Assembly: GCF_030272615.1 (NCBI RefSeq)
Contig: NC_081414.1
Coordinates: 813,730,569-813,794,568 of the forward strand
Reading direction: 5' to 3'
Length of the DNA: 64,000 nucleotides
Source: Cryptomeria japonica
Taxonomy: Eukaryota > Streptophyta > Pinopsida > Cupressales > Cupressaceae
Positions 57,866 to 64,000 of the stretch are shown one piece after another. The position numbers and the translations under genes were made by a program. The notes below the pieces were generated by a model. The model ran no database searches and was not told the origin of the DNA. It was given only the letters and a program-made list of their open reading frames with translations. Position 1 is the stretch's first letter. Each line of letters opens with the position of its first letter.

Positions 57866-59844
57866 GACATGATTGATTTGCTTGACTGCAGGAGTATTTG
57901 CCTATGCTAGAGTCATGAGAGAGATTCTCATTGACTCAGAGGTTGCGACCAGAGTTGATGTTTGAGGATAGAGCTACCATTGAGGGTATGGGTTTGCGAT
58001 ACATTATGTATGTGCCTAAGTTTTGGGCAAACATGGGGTTGCTGACTGCGCTGGCTGAGAGATGGCACTTAGAGACTTGTACATTTCATTTACCGATGGG
58101 TGAGATGACAGTCACCTTGGAGGATGTTTACAGGATACTGCAGATACCGATCGATGGGGAGCTGATTCCCTATGATCAAGACAGAGACAGGGAGGCACTA
58201 AGATGAGTGTTTCAGGATCCAGGCCTAGAGATGAGAGCTGGACATGTGGCATGGGACATGATGACAGTGACAGGACTGGCACTACCAGTGGTGCTAGGGG
58301 GAGTGATCAGTGGGTTCCTATGTCCAGACAGGTTGACACGAGGGTTGGCTGTGGGCTGGGGGAGCACCTTAGAGACATTGGTTACACAACACACTAGATA
58401 TGCCTGGGGATCGTGTGTGCTGGCACACTTGTACTATTAGCTGCATCAGTTTGTGTATCATGGATCTATAGGATTGGGCTATAGAGTTGCATTGTTGCAG
58501 GTATGGGCCTATGAGCATCTACCAGTTACACAATCGATACACTTTAGGGGCAGGGGTCATGGATGTAGTTTTGTACATTTATATGATATGATTACATCCT
58601 AGCCATGGATTGTCAGGTTGGAGCATTGGCGTTGAGTCCTAGATGAGATTGACATTGTGATATGGAGGCTGTACCTTTTGTGCAAGTAGTGGGAGGATGA
58701 TGTAGTGGATCTACCTTATACTTTTTGGAGAAAATATCTGATTGGGCGGATGCCCTATGTATTAGAGAGACAGCTGATTGATAGAGTATGCAGGCAGTTT
58801 GGCTGTATTCAATCGATGCCACGGGGTTTCAGGATGTATGGTCGGATAGTCAGGGATCAGGCACACTTTGGGCCATTGTTGTCATATGATCAGGTCATGA
58901 CACAACTAGTAGAGATGGTGCCGATGCCATGGGATATGTGGCCAAAGATTGAGGATGCAGGTATGGATGCAGAGTACACTGCATATTGGGCTAAGCATCC
59001 ATTTCCATGACTGATAGACCCAGGGGAGCTTCTAGATGGAGATGGTGGTGGGGATGAGGATGATGATGGAGATGGTGGGGGGAGAGGTCGACAGAGGAGG
59101 CGGGGTGCTATTGGAGAGAGGAGGGTGGTTCCATGGAGATAGGGTGGGGAGGAGAGATAGGATCAGGTGGTGAGGGGTCGGGGTGGATTGCCACTACAGG
59201 TGCCAGTAGCACAGGGTCCTAGACAGGTGCAGGGATAGGGGTAGAGGCAGGTACAGGTACAGGCATAGGTACCAGTATAGGGGGAGCCATAGTTAGAGGT
59301 ACAGGGGGCTGAGGAGGAGGAGGATGAGCTACTTGAGCTAAGGGAGATTTGCCAGGGATAGGCAGATGAGATTCAGGACTTGGAGAGGGAGACAACTAGG
59401 CTTAGGAGGTGACTGAAGGAGATAGAGCATGAGCAGGATCAGGCTATCCAGTGCTATACTGAGGCTGAGATAGCACTGAGGGCTGGGAGGTAGGTGGTAG
59501 AGGATATAGGGGCTAGATACACCTATGTTATAGGTTACTAGTGAGACCTATATTATGGGGTAGTGCCACCAGAGCAGCGAGTGAGGAGCTTCCGCAAACC
59601 ATCACGGACAATGACAGCTACGAGAGGGAGCTAGAGGAGACAGCCATCCAGTGGTGGGGTTATGGGTCCTCCACCACCACTAGATTAAGGGGATAGGAGA
59701 GATGATCCTAGGGTGGGTCCTTCTAGGGCTCAGACTCCATCGAGGCCAGTGGCTCCGAGGGAGGGAGTTCATCATAGCTGTAGAGGGCTCCCTATGTATC
59801 AGTGTTGTACCATTTTGTATGATGATGTAGACACCTTCAGGTGA

Positions 59845-61461
59845 TTGTAGCCATATGATTTTGACATCATTGTATCATGACACTTTATATATATATATAT
59901 GAGATGATTCATCTTTGCGGAAACTATATGCATGTGTACCTATGTGATGAGATGTTTCATGATGTATGTGTTATGTGATGCTTATGACATGGATGCAAAT
60001 ATATACATGATGAAATGCAATATTTTTGTTCTTTTATGTTTTTATATGTTATGAAAATGCAAATGTGAATGTATGAAATGAAAATGAATATGATAATGCA
60101 AATGATTATTTACATGATGAGAATGTAAAATGTGCTAACAAGTGTTGTGTGCAAGATGTGATGCAATTGTGATATCTATATGTATGTATGAATTGCTAAT
60201 ATGTGGTAATGCAGGTGCAACTACATGAAATGCAAATGTTTTTGGTATGTCATTATACTTAGTTATGTGATAGCAGGCTACACGGACTCAAGAAGGATGA
60301 TGGAAGTCAATCAAGAAAGGGGGATGGAAGATAGAAGATATGAAAGTGAAAGAGCTTCTTGTGTGTTATCATCATTGAGCTTTATTATGGCAAAACAGGT
60401 TATGAAAATCGAGGCATATGTTCATCCCAGAAAGTCATTATACCTGTTTGCATGGAGATAAGATAGTTGGAAACAAGGAATGCCCTAGTTCATACTAGAC
60501 TCACAGTGTCCTTATATCCTTGGACAAGTCATAGCATTACTAAGAGACAATCCACAGACAACAAAGAAAAATAGGCGACGATACGCCATCCTCACCTTTC
60601 TAGTCAAAGACATCCTGGAGATAGAATCTCTAGTTAGAGACATCCTGGAAAAGCTAAAAGACACGTCACCCAAAAGATAAAATCAAAAGAAAACCAAGAC
60701 TCCACACCAACATCCACTATAGTCCTCAAGTTTAGTGTCTCTTGTCATTTGTATAAGTCTTATTTGATTGTGGTCACAATGTTTACTTTCACAAAAGGAT
60801 AGATAGCACTGAACCATATGTTGTTTGAGTCTGTTGAAAGATTTGATTTGTTGAAGCTCATTGTTGTTGTTGTGTCTCATTTGAAACTGACTAAATCCAT
60901 GAAATTGATGCTTTATTATGGAGAAAGTGAAACTTTATTGCAGATTGTGATGCAAGTGTTGCTTTATTGCGGATTGTGCACGGATAGACCAAAGGAAGCT
61001 AGAAGAAACTGTACTCCTCAAAATGTGTGATGTTCTTAGTTCCACACCCATTACTAGACATAGGATTTGCCTTAGCCACAGATAGGATCTGATTTATTAT
61101 GAATGGAAAGGGGTGAAAAGGGAGGTTTATTATGAACGATGAACCAATCTTGGGTAGATCAATAACAAGGCATGATGGGAATGGGTAAGTTTATTATGAA
61201 CGAATAGGTTGTGAGTGTGTGCAAAGTGAAAGGATGCAAATGAATCCTAAAGGAGGGAGGAACAATGTCTCTACACATGGTATTGGTAACCTAGTTTTCA
61301 CCATGTTACTTGCCCAGGGCGCCACCAAAGTGGTTTTCACTATTGGACGAAAATGTTTTTCTGTTTTCCAATTTTTTTTTTATTTTTAATTTTTTTAATT
61401 TTTTTGTATTTTTTAATTTTTTTGATTTTTTTGTATTTTTAAATTGGGATACTCTGGAGAG
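59845..61461. other. Rest of the T2 3' untranslated region, no gene
   Basis: No coding frame is recognised. There is a short (TA)n run at 59886-59900, an AT-rich ATGAAATG-rich stretch to 60200, and a poly-T/AT low-complexity block at 61367-61443. 61265-61345 resembles the same place in the first Tat-like element (37270-37350). Confidence 0.6.
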
Positions 61462-64000
61462 CTATGTGTAAAACCTGCGAAGGTGCATGCTATTTATAGG
61501 ACCCTCTAAATGTTCACCCTCTGTGGTTGAGAGCTGATATGCCCCAGATCCATATGCTGCTATAATGATGTAAGGACCAAGCCGGTTTGGTTCAAACTTG
61601 CCCTTCTTCTCTCTGTCTTGTTGATTTTTTTGGGTTTTCTCTGAGAACCAAATCACCTACCTCAAATGTGCGAGGCTTGACTTTGTGATTGTAGCTGTGA
61701 CTCATTCATTGTTGATAAGCCTTGAGATGATTAAAAGCAGTTTGTCTTGGTTCATCCAATAGTTCAAGTTCTTGTAAGCGAGAGACCCTATAGTCTTCAT
61801 CACTGATAATGTTTTGCAAAGAGACTTGTAAAGAGGGTAGCTCAACCTCAATAGGCAAGATAGCTTCAATGCCGTAAACAAGTGAATAGGGTGTAGCTCC
61901 TGTAGGTGTGCAGACGCTTGTGCGGTAGGCCCAAAGTGTAGGATTAAGTTGGATATGCCAATTACGGCCAACATCGTTGACTGTCTTTTTTAAGATTTTA
62001 AGGATTGTTTTATTAGACGCCTTAGGTTGACCATTACCTTGGGGGTAATATGGTGTGGAGAAATGATGGGAAATATGGAAGCGGTCACAGAGTTCATGAA
62101 CATCCTAATTTTTGAAGGGATGCCCATTATCGGTGATAATGGAAACAGGAATACCGTATCGACAGATGATATAGTTGAGAATGAATGTAGCAATTTGTTT
62201 TCTAGTGACTTGCATGAGAGGCACAACTTCAATCCATTTTGTGAAATACTTTGTGGTAGTGATATTGAATTTATGACCATTGGAGGATGGAGGGTGAATC
62301 TTTCCTATGAGATCAAGTCCCCATTGATAAAAGGGCTAAGGAGTCACAATTGGTTGAAGTTCTTGTGCTGGCACATGGATGAGGTCTCCATGAAGTTGAC
62401 ATTGCTTACATTTCTTGACAAACTGATATGAGTCTTTTTCCATATTGGGCCAGTAATATCCAGTCCTGATGAGTTTCTTGGCTAAGGTAGGACCACTAGA
62501 ATGTGGACCACATATACCTTCATGTACTTCATGTAATGCAATTTGAGCTTTGTCACTTTCTAAACATTTAAGAAGAGTACCATATAGACCTTGATGGTAT
62601 AGGATATCGGTTAAAATGATGCATCGAGAAGATTGGTGAATGAAAGTGCGATGTTGGTTATTGGATAGATCAGGAGGTAGGGTATTATCCTGAAGGTATG
62701 TGAAAATGAAACCATATAACTGGGACTCAGGACTGACGACACATATCATCTTAGTAGGAGTGATTTCATATGAGGAAACCAAAAGTTTATCCACCAAGAA
62801 ATCATAGCGGGTCTCATTCGAAGGTAGATCGATTAGTGAAGCAATTGTAGCCATGGCATCTGCGGCTCGATTACGCTCTCTTGGTATCTGCTCAAAGTCT
62901 ATCTTTGTGAAATGTTGTTTTAGGTCATCCACCATTCTTTTATAAGGCATTAATTTCTCATCTTTTGTTTGGTAATCATCAGTTGCTTGATGGATTACAA
63001 GTTGAGAGTCCCACAAAACATGAAGTTCCTGGATCTTCCACTGAACTGTAATCTGTAATCCAATTGTCAATGCCTCATATTCCACTATGTTATTAGTGCA
63101 GGGAAATGATAATCGATATGATTTTGGTATAGAATCCCCTTGAGGAGTTATGAAGAGGATGCCAACTCCTGCCCCATGTTGTGTGTATGAGCTGTCAAAG
63201 TATAGTTTCCATGGCTTTGCATGTGACATTGTTAAAATGGACTCATCTGGAAATTCTAAAATTAGAGGAACATCATCTATCATGGGAGCATCTACTAACT
63301 GATCTATGATAGCTTGTCCTTTTATTGCTTTTCTGTCCACATACTCGATGTCAAATTCACTCAGGATCATTACCCATTTGGCTAGTTGCCCAGTAAGTGT
63401 TGCTTTATTGAGAAGGTATTTCAATGGATCGATCCTTGCAACCAACTTAGTCTTATGATTTAGCATGTAATGTTGTAATTTTTGTGAAGAAAAGACCACA
63501 ATGAGACATGCACGCTCAATTGGTGTGTAGTTTAGCTCATATCCCACCAATGTGCGATTGATATAGTATACTACCTTTTCTTTGCCCTCAACAACTTGTT
63601 GTGCTAAGAGTGCCCCCATTGTTGTTGAAGTAGCTGATATGTATAATAATAAAGGCTGATCTGGAACTGGTGGCATCAAAACTGGTGGATTTAGAAGATA
63701 ATCTTTGAGTATTTGGAAAGCATGTTAACAGTTATCATCCCATTTGAATTTGATGTTTTTATGTAGCAAGTGCTGAAAGGGATTACATTTATCTGCAAGT
63801 TGTGCTATGAATCTTCGTATGGACTGGAGTCTCCCTTGTAAAGATCAAAGTTGACTAATATTTCTTGGTGGTTGTATCTCTAGGATGGCCTTGACTTTTG
63901 CTGGATCGGCTTCGATTCCTCTTTTTGATACAATGAATCCTAGGAGCTTCCCGGAGGTTACTTTAAAGACACATTTCTTGGGGTTTAATCTTGCTTTGTA
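61462..64000 (-). pseudogene. T2 Pol, decayed, runs off the window
   Basis: Minus-strand pieces match the Pol at 37467-42012 along their length. From the right edge: RT C-terminal part (63999-63680, with a TAA in place of a Gln codon in CQQAF); 63679-62336, with the first RNase H lacking its Asp (YISATSTTMG), second RNase H (LYFDSSYTQHG, VEYEAL) and integrase zinc finger (CKQCQ); 62280-61990, integrase core; 61974-61702 and 61656-61462, C-terminal part ending HLRRFYT. Several shifts and stops make it inactive. Gag, protease, most of RT and the 5' LTR lie beyond the window. Confidence 0.88.

Larger units (their letters stand above)
56876..57891 (+). other. Predicted intron of the PMD gene
   Basis: 1016 bp from GTAAGT to a pyrimidine-containing TTTGCTTGACTGCAG. 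Exon phases match (both sides phase 0). Two minisatellites fill most of it. Confidence 0.6.
56810..59844 (+). pseudogene. Plant mobile domain (PMD) gene, antisense to T2, two exons
   Basis: Exon 1 is 56810-56875 (22 codons, MALVHRFDRVCRFQRLAEAG...), ending at CCG|GTAAGT. The intron runs to CTGCAG at 57891. Exon 2 (57892-59844) keeps one frame throughout. The PMD covers about 57934-59007, with ALAERWHLETCTFHLPMGEM, TVTLEDVYRILQIPIDGE, DLPYTFWRKYLIGRM and PMPWDMW. An acidic Gly/Asp/Arg stretch, a Gln/Val/Pro-rich part and a coiled coil follow, and the frame ends near TGA 59842-59844. Stops include TGA 57916, TGA 58204, TAG 58438, TAG 58600, TGA 58633, TAG 58687 and many TAG after 59130. PMD proteins include the host MAIN/MAIL family and transposon-borne forms. 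The gene sits between T2 pol and the 3' LTR. No frameshift was noticed, but the stops make it inactive. Confidence 0.82.

Noticed and set aside
1-64000. CRISPR array, operon or prokaryotic system
   Set aside because: The tandem repeats found are minisatellites with no unique spacers of constant length. Gene content, GT-AG splicing and tRNA-Met-primed LTR elements show plant nuclear DNA.

Overview
The window looks like nuclear DNA from a large-genome plant. It is AT-rich and built almost wholly from nested, mostly decayed LTR retrotransposons, a texture that fits a gymnosperm, although no sequence here proves the taxon. I found no convincing host gene, rRNA, tRNA or CRISPR array. Most coding capacity belongs to Copia (Ty1) and Ty3/gypsy elements on both strands, and much of the rest is LTRs, leaders and minisatellites.

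Layout. 1-7453: a minus-strand, non-autonomous Copia/Sirevirus-like element (R1) with a tRNA-Met primer site. It has a coiled-coil Gag-like ORF with five CCHC knuckles and a long extra ORF, and it has no protease, integrase or RT. 7454-11579: the 3' part and LTR of an old plus-strand gypsy copy. 12673-22360: a degenerate gypsy complex with a minus-strand gag-pro element, a Copia solo LTR inside its gag, and an inverted relative that ends in an LTR flanked by both a polypurine tract and a primer site. 23390-28810: a second long minus-strand ORF, broken by a solo LTR, whose N-terminal block resembles that of the R1 extra ORF. 28895-30185: a diverged GGGGTT-rich minisatellite. 30390-32614: an LTR and internal fragment of the degenerate gypsy family.

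32615-47240 is a plus-strand Copia element (TSD ATAAT) with an almost open gag-pol. Its 5' LTR is split by a minus-strand Tat-like gypsy element (33405-42012, TSD ATATC). That gypsy element keeps a long pol ORF but has lost nearly all of its 5' LTR and its gag, apparently through a 9-bp microhomology. 47278-51776: gypsy LTR-like sequence and a second gag-pro remnant. 51777-55690: a minus-strand Sirevirus-like Copia inserted into that gag. 55691-64000: a second Tat-like element inserted into that Copia and running off the window. Its long region between pol and the 3' LTR carries, in antisense, a gene-like unit with TATA box, short first exon, GT-AG intron full of minisatellites, and a plant mobile domain (PMD) reading frame decayed mostly by C-to-T stops.

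How the parts relate. Each autonomous element encodes its own copy machinery. R1 and the gag-pro elements lack RT and integrase and would have needed relatives to move. The two items most worth following are the spliced antisense PMD gene and the shared N-terminal block of the two extra ORFs.
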